From positions 1 through 6,496 of the forward strand of contig JAKMFG010000300.1 of the NCBI GenBank assembly GCA_022425565.1: DNA of 6,496 nucleotides. The letters run 5' to 3'. Within the stretch, counting starts at the first letter, position 1, and each line of letters begins with the position of its first letter. Shown here one piece after another: positions 1 to 5,618 of the stretch. A model generated the notes under the pieces. That model was not told where the DNA came from. It worked only from the letters and a program-made list of their open reading frames with translations, and searched no databases. Both the position numbers and the translations under genes were made by a program. Source of the stretch: Alphaproteobacteria bacterium (lineage in GTDB: Bacteria > Pseudomonadota > Alphaproteobacteria > Puniceispirillales > Puniceispirillaceae).

Positions 1-93
1 ATAGGGATGTGACGCTTCAAAGTCACGCCCCGGCAGTTGGTCGCGGCAAAATGTCCGCCGGCCCGGCCCGCAGCAAGTCGCCTGACAGTCTGT

Positions 94-375
94 TCAGCCG
101 CCAAACAATCCCTTGGCGAAGGTGACGGCCGCGTCGAAATTCTCCGAGATCACGGCGCCGACGCCGCTGGCAGCGCCGGTGGCTTTCTCGCCGAGCGTTC
201 CCGTAACCTCGCCGCCCTTTTCGACAAGGCCCGCGCCGGCGTCCTTGACGGCGGATGCCGCGCCGCCAACCGCGGCGGTCGCATTGTCGACAAGCCCGTC
301 GAACGTGCCGAGAACCTTGCCCATGACATTGTCTCCGGTCGCTGCTTCAACTGCCGGCTGCTGGTCATCTGACAT
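94..375 (-). CDS. Small Ala/Gly-rich hypothetical protein (93 aa)
   Basis: I do not recognise this protein. It is 93 residues long, has no Cys and no Trp, and is dominated by Ala, Gly, Val and small charged residues. After an acidic N-terminus (MSDDQQPAVEAATGDN), residues about 18-93 are a run of Gly-broken, probably amphipathic segments with repeated 'AAxAVKDAG / LVEKGGEV / TLGEKATGAA' flavour, resembling LEA-, CsbD- or phasin-like low-complexity helical proteins in composition only. No signal peptide or clear membrane helix is seen, and it is probably cytoplasmic. The start is supported by a clean AGGAG (plus-strand CTCCT at 383-387) 7 nt upstream of the ATG. It is divergent from the glutathione peroxidase gene with about 104 bp between starts. 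Two open frames run on the opposite strand (37-372 and 113-379), but they lack comparable start signals and read like shadow translations. A stress or storage-granule role would be guesswork. Confidence 0.7.
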   Translation of the reverse strand: MSDDQQPAVEAATGDNVMGKVLGTFDGLVDNATAAVGGAASAVKDAGAGLVEKGGEVTGTLGEKATGAASGVGAVISENFDAAVTFAKGLFGG

Positions 376-479
376 GTAAAATCTCCTGATCGCTCGCCGG
401 TCCCTATTGGAAAGCGTTGTTCAGTTCCCACATATGCTGCGGCAGCGAGTGCCACGCACGGACCACAGGAACCCGACAG

Positions 480-1073
480 ATGACCGGCAATGGATTTATA
501 GGCAGAATTCGCACTCTTGTCGCCAGAATTGGCGGTCTTGCCTGCATTTTGATCACCATGGAGACGGTTTTGGCTTATCCGGCTGCAAGCGCGCCCGTGA
601 CGGCGCATGACTTCACGTTCGAAAATATCGATGGGGGTCCGCTACCGCTGTCCAATTTTGCCGGCAAGACGGTGCTTCTCGTGAATACGGCCTCGATGTG
701 CGGTTTCACATCGCAATATGAGTCGCTGCAGGCCCTCTATGACAAATATCGCGAGCAGGGCCTTGTCGTCCTTGGTGTGCCGAGTGACGATTTTGGCGGC
801 CAGGAATATGGCAGCTCGGAGCAGATCAAGCAGTTCTGCGAAATCAACTACGGCATCACCTTTCCGATGACGGACAAGGTGCGCGTCAAGGGCGATGATG
901 CGCATCCCTACTATCAGTGGGTGGCGACGCAAGGGCGCAGGAAACTGCCGCGCTGGAACTTCTACAAGCATGTGATCGATGCGGACGGCAATCTTGTCGA
1001 ATGGTTCGCCTCGACAACCTCGCCCGATTCAAGCAAGGTTATTGATGTCATCGAGAAAGAGCTCGCACGCTGA
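480..1073 (+). CDS. Exported glutathione/thioredoxin peroxidase (GPx family, Cys type)
   Basis: Reduces hydrogen peroxide or lipid hydroperoxides using a thiol donor; the signal peptide suggests it acts in the periplasm. With the start at 480 it has 197 residues. The start is chosen because AGGAA (467-471) lies 8 nt upstream and because it gives a good leader: basic GRIRTLVAR, a hydrophobic core, then an Ala-Ser-Ala site near residues 36-38. The frame stays open upstream to an ATG at 417, but that extension has no peptide-like leader. The GPx catalytic tetrad is complete: peroxidatic Cys74 (NTASMCGFTSQY), Gln108 (FGGQE), and Trp159-Asn160 (WNFYKHVID). Cys120 in QFCEINYGITFP matches the resolving Cys of thioredoxin-dependent GPx enzymes such as yeast Gpx3, so thioredoxin-type recycling is more likely than glutathione. 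The usual FPCNQFGG segment reads VPSDDFGG, so its Cys is absent. The DUF3422 gene follows after 79 bp and could be co-transcribed. Confidence 0.93.
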   Translation: MTGNGFIGRIRTLVARIGGLACILITMETVLAYPAASAPVTAHDFTFENIDGGPLPLSNFAGKTVLLVNTASMCGFTSQYESLQALYDKYREQGLVVLGVPSDDFGGQEYGSSEQIKQFCEINYGITFPMTDKVRVKGDDAHPYYQWVATQGRRKLPRWNFYKHVIDADGNLVEWFASTTSPDSSKVIDVIEKELAR

Positions 1074-1152
1074 CCGATGGCTGTGGGGGAAAAATGAAAC
1101 CTGTCGCCCGGGCATCAGCTGTCCGGCGTGATCAGTTGTAGGAACCGCCCCC

Positions 1153-2460
1153 ATGGAAGAACACGCCCTCAGGCGCAGCCTTTCCGACGAGCTTCACGCC
1201 CGCGCCTTTCACGAATTCGAAGGTGCCGGCCGTTTCATTCGCTATGTCTTTCTGACTGAAGGCGGCATTGCCGACATCCTTGCCTATATCGATGAATTCC
1301 TGATCGCAAACGGCCAGCAGCCCATCCCTGAAGGATCGAAATTCCTGCGGCTGGACATGGACGGTTTCGCCATCCGGGTGGAACAGCATACCGAGTTCCT
1401 TTCGATCAGCTTCATCGAGAAAGGGCGCAAGCAGGCGACCGGCCTTCTGGGCGATGCCTTCGATACGGCGAACAGCCATCTTCCCTTGGCCTGGGCACGC
1501 GGCATACCGGCCCCGGTCTTTCACGCCATCTGGCTGGAAATCGGCGGCAAGCCGCCACGCGGAATCAATCCCGAGAAGGTTGGCGAGATGATGCAGAGCC
1601 GCGCCATCGCCTCGAACCTGTTCAGCGACGGGGCGGCACAGCTCCATTTTGCCTTCGATATCGACGATACCGGGTTTTCGCGGATCGCGATATTCAACGA
1701 GCATATCTCGTCAAACCGGATGGGCCGAGTGGTCCAGCGTATCGTCGAGCTCGAGACCTATCGCATGCTGGCGCTTCTGGGCTTTGCGGCGGTGCGTGAG
1801 CATGGTGCCACGCTCGGCCGGATCGAGCGTACCGTCGGCAGCCTGACGAGCGACCTTGCGGCACAGATCAGGCAATCGCATGGCCAGGTCCAGCAGCTGC
1901 TGTCGGTGCTGTCGGCGCAGGCGGCCGATCTTGAGGAAATCTATGCGAAGACATCATATCGGCTAGCGGCGACCAAGGCCTATGAAGCCATCCTGATGGA
2001 CCGCATCGCCAGTCTGCAGCTTTCGCGGCTTCCGGGCTTTCAGGGTGTGCGCGGGTTTCTGGGACGGCGCATGACACCGGCGCTGGACAGCTGCCGCGCC
2101 TTTGCCGAACGGCTGTCGCGCCTGTCCGAGCGGATTACCCGTGCCGGCGACCTGTTGCAGACCCAGACAGAGATGATCATCCAGCGGCAGAACCGCGACC
2201 TGCTGCAGTCGATGAATGCCCGTGCCCGCCAGCAGCTGCGGTTGCAACAGACGGTGGAGCGGCTGTCGATCGCGGCGGTGACCTATTATGGCGTCGGCCT
2301 TGTTGGCTATCTGGCAAAACCGATGCCGCTTGCGGCCCTTGGATGGGATATCAATCTGGTCAAGGCTGGGGCTGTCCCGTTCATCGCCTTTCTCGTCTGG
2401 CTCGCCATCCGCGGGGTGCGCGCCCACATCAACGAGCCGGAAGCAGGTGCCGACAGCTAG
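1153..2460 (+). CDS. DUF3422 family membrane-anchored protein
   Basis: Recognised as DUF3422, a proteobacterial family of unknown function, from the N-terminal LSDELHARAF motif (residues 10-19; the family usually reads NELHARPF), the central LEIGG and AIFNEH segments, and the C-terminal ERLSIAAVTYYGVGLVGYLA stretch. The length of 435 residues is normal for the family. Residues 1-200 look like a soluble mixed alpha/beta domain. Residues about 220-370 are rich in Gln, Leu, Arg and Glu with long heptad-like runs, so a helical or coiled-coil stalk is likely. Two hydrophobic helices follow (about 371-388 and 404-420) with a short basic tail, giving a C-terminal membrane hairpin; the N-terminal bulk is probably cytoplasmic because no signal peptide is present. 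The start at 1153 has AGGA (1140-1143) 9 nt upstream. No catalytic motif is evident and I assign no activity. It lies 79 bp after the peroxidase gene with no clear terminator between. Confidence 0.92.
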   Translation: MEEHALRRSLSDELHARAFHEFEGAGRFIRYVFLTEGGIADILAYIDEFLIANGQQPIPEGSKFLRLDMDGFAIRVEQHTEFLSISFIEKGRKQATGLLGDAFDTANSHLPLAWARGIPAPVFHAIWLEIGGKPPRGINPEKVGEMMQSRAIASNLFSDGAAQLHFAFDIDDTGFSRIAIFNEHISSNRMGRVVQRIVELETYRMLALLGFAAVREHGATLGRIERTVGSLTSDLAAQIRQSHGQVQQLLSVLSAQAADLEEIYAKTSYRLAATKAYEAILMDRIASLQLSRLPGFQGVRGFLGRRMTPALDSCRAFAERLSRLSERITRAGDLLQTQTEMIIQRQNRDLLQSMNARARQQLRLQQTVERLSIAAVTYYGVGLVGYLAKPMPLAALGWDINLVKAGAVPFIAFLVWLAIRGVRAHINEPEAGADS

Positions 2461-2525
2461 CGTCTGATTTTTCTGACAAAGCAGGCGACGCGTGCGGCCT
2501 CGGCTCCATAGGTTGGTGCTAGAAG

Positions 2526-2541
2526 TGCGGCATGTGCCGCA
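2526..2541. repeat. Inverted repeat in the DUF3422-DUF3291 gap
   Basis: TGCGGCA-TG-TGCCGCA: 7-bp perfect arms with a 2-bp centre, 66 bp after the DUF3422 stop. As RNA it gives a 6-bp GC-rich stem with an ATGT loop. No T-run follows, so it is not a convincing intrinsic terminator. It could be an operator half-site pair or a weak transcript-end structure. Confidence 0.35.
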
Positions 2542-2616
2542 TCATCCCCGGACCTGCCTTCCTGATGGTGAAGTTTTGGCTCATGCGTTTCCGGCAGCTG
2601 TCTGATAGGCTTCTCG

Positions 2617-2638
2617 GAATGAAGTCATTCACCGGTGA
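2617..2638. promoter_or_regulatory. Adjoining palindromes over the DUF3291 ribosome binding region
   Basis: GAATGA-AG-TCATTC (2617-2630) is an inverted repeat with 6-bp arms. TCACCGGTGA (2629-2638) is a perfect 10-bp palindrome overlapping it by two bases. The second includes the start of the GTGAGG Shine-Dalgarno (2636-2640) of the DUF3291 gene. They could be operator DNA or an RNA structure affecting translation start. The evidence is symmetry and position only. Confidence 0.35.
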
Positions 2639-2650
2639 GGACAGTCATCG

Positions 2651-3187
2651 ATGCCGGACGGCCAGCCACAAACAACGCAGCCTCACAGGCAGACTTTTCC
2701 GCAGCCGGCAGGACATCATCTGGCGCAGGTGAATCTCGCGCGTGCGGTCGACGATCTCGACCAGCCGGCGATGGCTGAATTCATGGCCGCGCTGAACAAG
2801 GTCAACGGCATTGCCGAACGGTCGCCCGGCTTTGTCTGGCGCCAGGACGATCCGGTGGCTGACGCCCGGGCAAAGGACATACTGGCCGATCCACGCGAGA
2901 CCTACACATTATCTGTCTGGGAAACGGCGGATGCGCTGGAATTCTTTGCGTGGAACACGGTCCACCGGCGGTTCATGAACAACCGCCACAAATGGTTCGT
3001 TGCACCGGAAAGGGCCTTTCTGGCGTTGTGGTGGATTCCGGCCGGCACCACGCCGGATTTTGCCGAGGCGATGGAACGGCTGGAACATCTTCGGGCAAAC
3101 GGGCCGTCAGAACATGCCTTTGGCTGGAAGAACCTTGCCGGGACCCGCGCTTGGCGGTCCGAAGGCGCGCCCCCGATCCCAGCCTAG
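2651..3187 (+). CDS. DUF3291 domain protein (probable dimeric alpha-beta barrel fold)
   Basis: Recognised as DUF3291, a small soluble family related in fold to the antibiotic-biosynthesis-monooxygenase-like dimeric alpha-beta barrels; its function is not established. Family markers in order are HLAQVNLAR (residues 23-31), SPGFVWR (58-64), LSVWE (87-91), the His/Trp-rich HRRFMNNRHKWF segment (105-116), LALWWIPAG (124-132) and ERLEHLRANGPS (142-153). Length is 178 residues, typical once the poorly conserved first 20 residues are allowed for. No signal peptide or membrane segment is present, so it is likely cytoplasmic. The start is supported by GTGAGG (2636-2640) 10 nt upstream of the ATG. It lies 190 bp after the DUF3422 gene, so it may have its own promoter; palindromes sit directly over its ribosome binding region. 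Its stop codon overlaps that of the convergent hydrolase gene by 4 bp. Confidence 0.9.
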   Translation: MPDGQPQTTQPHRQTFPQPAGHHLAQVNLARAVDDLDQPAMAEFMAALNKVNGIAERSPGFVWRQDDPVADARAKDILADPRETYTLSVWETADALEFFAWNTVHRRFMNNRHKWFVAPERAFLALWWIPAGTTPDFAEAMERLEHLRANGPSEHAFGWKNLAGTRAWRSEGAPPIPA

Positions 3188-4182
3188 TCCGCTGCCGCCA
3201 CGGCGTCGCACCAGGCAAGTGTCGCGCGGATATGCCAGTTGAGCCGGCTGTCATGGAAGCCGACATGCCCGCCGCCGCGTGTCACCACAACCGAAATGCC
3301 GGTCAGCGGGTTCTTAGGAACGGGCTGTGACAGGCAGGGTGGCACCGGCACCCACGGGTCGTTGGACCCCTGCAGCACAAGCACCGGAACAGCAATCTGC
3401 TGCAGCCGCTGATCAACGCTGGATGCCCGGTAATATTTGTCCGCGCCGCCATAGCCTGCCATCGGCGCGGTGACAAGCTCGTCAAATTCCGTGATGCTTC
3501 GCGCGGACTGCGCGGCCGCGAGCATGTCATCGTCGATGTCCGGCGCATCGCCGGCGAGCTGCTTGAGCGCACTCAGCATATGACGAACATAAGCAAGGTT
3601 ACGAAGGCGGCTGAAACGACGTGATGTCGCCACCATGTCAAGGGGTGTGCCGATGGTGACAATCCCGGCAAGCCGTGCTGCGGCCTCGGGGAAATCCAGC
3701 GCCATGTTCAGCGTCGCCGTCCCGCCAAGCGAATGCGCCATCATGAACAGGGGCGCACCCGGGTCACGGGCCGCTGCCGCTTCGATAAACGGAACGAGGT
3801 CGCCGCCGGCACAGGCATTATAGGTCTTCTTCGCCAGCGGCCGGGCCGGGCCGGCACCGCGCATATTCACCCGCAGCAGACTGTAGCCGGCGGCCAGCAC
3901 CTCGGGAACAAGCCACCAGATATGCTGGGCGTCCATGCAGCCATTCAGCCCGTGAACCGCGATCACGCATCCCTTTGACCGGGTGCCTGTCGCCGGATGA
4001 AAGGCGGCCAGCAGGCGGTCGCCGTCGGCAAGTTCGATCAGCACTTCCTCGCTGGCTTCGGGAGCCGGCGCGTCATGGCGCAGATAATGCCTGATGGTCT
4101 GCAGATCGCCGCCAATCCACGGGACCCGCTCACCGCCAAAGGGTGGCAGGATGGTGCCGGTATCATTGCGAATGAACCCCAT
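3184..4182 (-). CDS. YheT-type alpha/beta hydrolase
   Basis: A 332-residue serine hydrolase of the YheT/EMB8 (UPF0017-like) group, probably a cytosolic esterase or lipase-like enzyme of unknown substrate. Group markers are the N-terminal WIGGDLQTIRHYL (residues 22-34; YheT proteins have a similar HLQTI), the oxyanion-region HGLNGC (77-82), VNMRGAG (105-111), and SITEFDELVTAPMAGYGG (229-246) followed by KYYRASS. The catalytic triad can be placed at Ser151 (AHSLGG, with Ala instead of Gly at the first GxSxG position), Asp275 (GSNDPWVP) and His306 (GGGHVGF). No signal peptide is present. It is the downstream gene of a minus-strand pair with the CIA30-domain gene: 11 bp separate them and a GAGGGCGGGG ribosome binding site overlaps the upstream TGA, so the two are probably translated in concert. 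The 3' end overlaps the convergent DUF3291 gene at a shared CTAG. General class is secure; the substrate is not predictable. Confidence 0.92.
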   Translation of the reverse strand: MGFIRNDTGTILPPFGGERVPWIGGDLQTIRHYLRHDAPAPEASEEVLIELADGDRLLAAFHPATGTRSKGCVIAVHGLNGCMDAQHIWWLVPEVLAAGYSLLRVNMRGAGPARPLAKKTYNACAGGDLVPFIEAAAARDPGAPLFMMAHSLGGTATLNMALDFPEAAARLAGIVTIGTPLDMVATSRRFSRLRNLAYVRHMLSALKQLAGDAPDIDDDMLAAAQSARSITEFDELVTAPMAGYGGADKYYRASSVDQRLQQIAVPVLVLQGSNDPWVPVPPCLSQPVPKNPLTGISVVVTRGGGHVGFHDSRLNWHIRATLAWCDAVAAAD

Positions 4183-4196
4183 CTGCCCCGCCCTCA
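4183..4196 (-). promoter_or_regulatory. Coupled ribosome binding site of the hydrolase gene
   Basis: Read on the minus strand this is TGAGGGCGGGGCAG immediately followed by the hydrolase ATG. The first three bases are the stop codon of the CIA30-domain gene, and GAGG within TGAGGG is the Shine-Dalgarno core. The overlap of stop and ribosome binding site indicates translational coupling and one transcript for both genes. Confidence 0.7.
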
Positions 4197-4871
4197 GTAG
4201 AGGGTGACGGCGGCTACCGATACATCGGCACGGTGGTCGCGGCCATAGGCTACGATGCCGATCGAGACAATATCCTGCGGGCGCGGAGTGGCCGGGCTGA
4301 GGCCCGCCGAATGGCGGAAGCTGTCGAACGGCAGGGTGGCTTCCTGCCAGTCATCGCCGGCGGTAAAGGAGGCCGCGTAATAGTGCCAGGGACGCCGGTT
4401 GTCGCGAGTGCGCAGATGCACGAAATAGGTCTCGCCATTGCCGCGGCTGAGAATTCTTATGCCGTCCAGACCGGCGCCGCCGGCGGGAAGGCCGGCCATG
4501 CTGATGCCGGCGCGCAACTGGATAAAGCCACCATTGTTGGCGGTGCTGACATCGCCGGTAAGGCGGGCATAGTCAATGTCATCCGTTGTTTCGAATGACA
4601 GCTTGCCACGCGATACCCCGCCCATCACGCCGTCGGTGACGAACCGCCAGTAGGCAGCCTGGTCTGCCGTCATCGGAAAGCGGAAATCCTCGCCGGCCTG
4701 CACGCCGGTTCCCGAGCCGAGCACACCGGCACCTGCCACCCCGACGGCAAAGGCAATCGTGGCAGCGGCGGCGCGGGCCTGCCGTGCGATCCTGCCACCC
4801 TGTTTCGGCGTGGTCTTCAGCGTGGCCTCGGGCGTGGCCTTCAGCGTGGTCTCGGGCGTAATCTGGCGCAT
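4194..4871 (-). CDS. Exported CIA30-domain protein
   Basis: Contains a CIA30-like domain, named after mitochondrial complex I intermediate-associated protein 30 (NDUFAF1), a galactose-binding-like beta-sandwich. The role of bacterial members is largely unassigned, so I do not call it a complex I factor. Visible family signatures, numbered from the chosen start, are WRFVTDGVMGGVS (75-87), NNGGFIQLR (112-120), RGNGETYFVHLRT (143-155), the WHYYAASF strand (162-169), DDWQEATLPF (173-182), and a final VAAVTLY strand. The leader is unusual: about 30 polar/basic residues with a small internal repeat, then a hydrophobic Ala/Val/Gly core and a Val-Gln-Ala cleavage site near residues 57-59, which predicts export to the periplasm. 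The start at 4871 is preferred because GGATAGAG precedes it at suitable spacing. In-frame ATGs also exist at 4883 and 4979, giving 229 or 261 residues; the longest would lengthen the leader further. It is the first gene of the pair with the YheT-like hydrolase. Confidence 0.85.
   Translation of the reverse strand: MRQITPETTLKATPEATLKTTPKQGGRIARQARAAAATIAFAVGVAGAGVLGSGTGVQAGEDFRFPMTADQAAYWRFVTDGVMGGVSRGKLSFETTDDIDYARLTGDVSTANNGGFIQLRAGISMAGLPAGGAGLDGIRILSRGNGETYFVHLRTRDNRRPWHYYAASFTAGDDWQEATLPFDSFRHSAGLSPATPRPQDIVSIGIVAYGRDHRADVSVAAVTLY
4806..4860 (-). repeat. 24-bp tandem repeat in the CIA30 leader
   Basis: Two adjacent 24-bp copies (4806-4829 and 4830-4853) plus a 7-base partial third (4854-4860). 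The copies differ at 3 positions, with consensus SGGCGTGGYCTTCAGCGTGGYCTC on the plus strand. The period is a multiple of three, so it keeps frame and encodes the minus-strand peptide units ETTLKATP and EATLKTTP between the start codon and the signal-peptide core. Each unit is itself made of two related halves (about 12 bp). It probably arose by slippage or local duplication and may vary in copy number among strains. Confidence 0.8.
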
Positions 4872-4977
4872 GTCTCTATCCATTCTCAGGAGATGGGCAT
4901 CACGCCGCTTGCTGTAAAGGCCGGATCGCCTGCTTTGGGGCTGGATCGTGCCTCGGCGTTTTGGCAGGATTGATGTC

Positions 4978-5478
4978 ATGAATGACGTATCAGGACTGAC
5001 CCTGCCGCAGATCGAAGCCTTTCTTAAGGCTACTGGCCTGCCCTATGAAATCTGGCCCTGTGATGACAGCCTCGCCGACACCGCGGCGTTTTGCGCCCAT
5101 TACAAGGTGCCGCCCGAAAATTCGGTAAATGCGATCCTTGTGCGTTCGAAGACTGCGCCCGAGGAAATGGCGCTCTGCATGGTGCCGGCGACACACCGGC
5201 TGGATGTGAACAAGGTCGTGCGCAAACGACTTGGTGCGAAAAAGGCCTCCTTTACGCCGCCGGAGGATACCCGCGCCATCACCGGGATGGAAATTGGTGG
5301 GGTCACGCCCATCGGCCTGCCGCCGGGACTGCGCGTCTGGGTCGAGGCTACGGTGATGAATCTCGACTATATTATTCTTGGTGGAGGCAACCGGACATCC
5401 AAGTTGAAGGTGTCGCCGGCGATCTTCGGCATGCTGCCGGATTGCGATATCGTCGAAGAGTTGGCAAAGCCGGCCTGA
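4978..5478 (+). CDS. YbaK/prolyl-tRNA-editing-domain family protein (Asn at the catalytic Lys site)
   Basis: A 166-residue free-standing protein of the YbaK/EbsC (ProXp) superfamily, whose studied members hydrolyse mischarged aminoacyl-tRNAs. Family features are LADTAAFCAHYKVPPENS (residues 32-49), NAILV (51-55), CMVPATHRLDVNKVVRKRLG (67-86), KASF (89-92), TGMEIGGVTPIGLP (102-115), and GGGNR (135-139) with KLKVSP. When PENSVNAILV is laid against PNRSFKTLLV of H. influenzae YbaK, the essential Lys46 falls on Asn51. This suggests a subfamily with a different mechanism or substrate, so 'Cys-tRNA(Pro) deacylase' would be an over-call. I recall other proteobacterial homologues with ENSANTIVV at this place, which also carry Asn. 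The start at 4978 has AGGAT (4966-4970) 7 nt upstream; an in-frame ATG at 4948 lacks this and adds only ten residues. It is divergent from the CIA30 gene and cytosolic, with no signal peptide. Confidence 0.9.
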   Translation: MNDVSGLTLPQIEAFLKATGLPYEIWPCDDSLADTAAFCAHYKVPPENSVNAILVRSKTAPEEMALCMVPATHRLDVNKVVRKRLGAKKASFTPPEDTRAITGMEIGGVTPIGLPPGLRVWVEATVMNLDYIILGGGNRTSKLKVSPAIFGMLPDCDIVEELAKPA

Positions 5479-5493
5479 ATTCTGTGCATCCGC

Positions 5494-5533
5494 TTGACAG
5501 TTTTCCTAAAACAGGTTGCAGTCTTGGCATAAT
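5494..5533 (+). promoter_or_regulatory. Candidate promoter of the TRAP binding-protein gene
   Basis: TGGCATAAT at 5525-5533 matches an extended -10 element (TGnTATAAT) with one mismatch. A perfect -35 hexamer TTGACA lies at 5494-5499, but the spacing is 28 bp, too long to pair with this -10, so the two may belong to different promoters or the -10 may work as an extended element alone. Between them is a 5-bp inverted repeat, GTTTT-CCT-AAAAC (5500-5512). Location in the 140-bp gap before the TRAP gene supports a promoter; the exact elements are uncertain. Confidence 0.35.
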
Positions 5534-5536
5534 GGA

Positions 5537-5558
5537 TTTCAGCCGAAGACTGCTGAAA
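5537..5558. promoter_or_regulatory. Inverted repeat, possible operator of the TRAP gene
   Basis: Perfect 7-bp arms TTTCAGC (5537-5543) and GCTGAAA (5552-5558) separated by 8 bp. The arm centres are 15 bp apart, a spacing seen for dimeric regulators. It begins 4 bp after the candidate -10 element, so it would cover the transcription start, the classic place for a repressor. As RNA it could also form a 7-bp hairpin early in the 5' leader, but no U-run follows, so it is not a standard terminator. Confidence 0.4.
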
Positions 5559-5618
5559 CGACAAAGACGGACCGCGCATCGAGTCAGGTGAAGGGCCGAA
5601 TCAATAAGGGAGAGACCT

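Noticed and set aside
9..26. GTGAC-N8-GTCAC inverted repeat at the window edge as a terminator
   Set aside because: The stem is only 5 bp with an AT-containing 8-base loop and no T-run. The gene to the left is not visible, so nothing anchors the call.
1..93. Open plus-strand frame from base 3 to a stop at 123-125 as the tail of an upstream gene
   Set aside because: The roughly 40 residues match nothing I recognise and the frame would overlap the 3' end of the 93-aa gene. No coding call is supported for 1-93.
37..379. Two plus-strand open frames (37-372 and 113-379) opposite the 93-aa gene
   Set aside because: They lack a good ribosome binding site, and their products are composition-driven (Arg/Ala/Pro/Ser-rich). 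High-GC genes often leave open antisense frames. The minus-strand frame has AGGAG at ideal spacing.
1132..1704. Minus-strand open frame (190 aa) opposite the 5' half of the DUF3422 gene
   Set aside because: It lies wholly within a recognised conserved gene and its translation shows no known motif.
4872..4979. Longest CIA30 frame starting at 4979, its ATG overlapping the YbaK-like ATG in a CATG
   Set aside because: No ribosome binding site precedes it, and it would put about 60 residues before the signal-peptide core. Starts at 4871 or 4883 fit better, leaving a normal divergent gap.
5525..5541. Sigma-54 type -24/-12 promoter (TGGCA...TTTCA) before the TRAP gene
   Set aside because: The -12 half lacks the required GC and the spacing is one base off. 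An extended -10 sigma-70 element fits the same bases better.
5091..5591. Plus-strand 166-aa frame overlapping the YbaK-like gene
   Set aside because: It is an alternative frame of the YbaK-like gene, has no Shine-Dalgarno, and its product is unlike any family.
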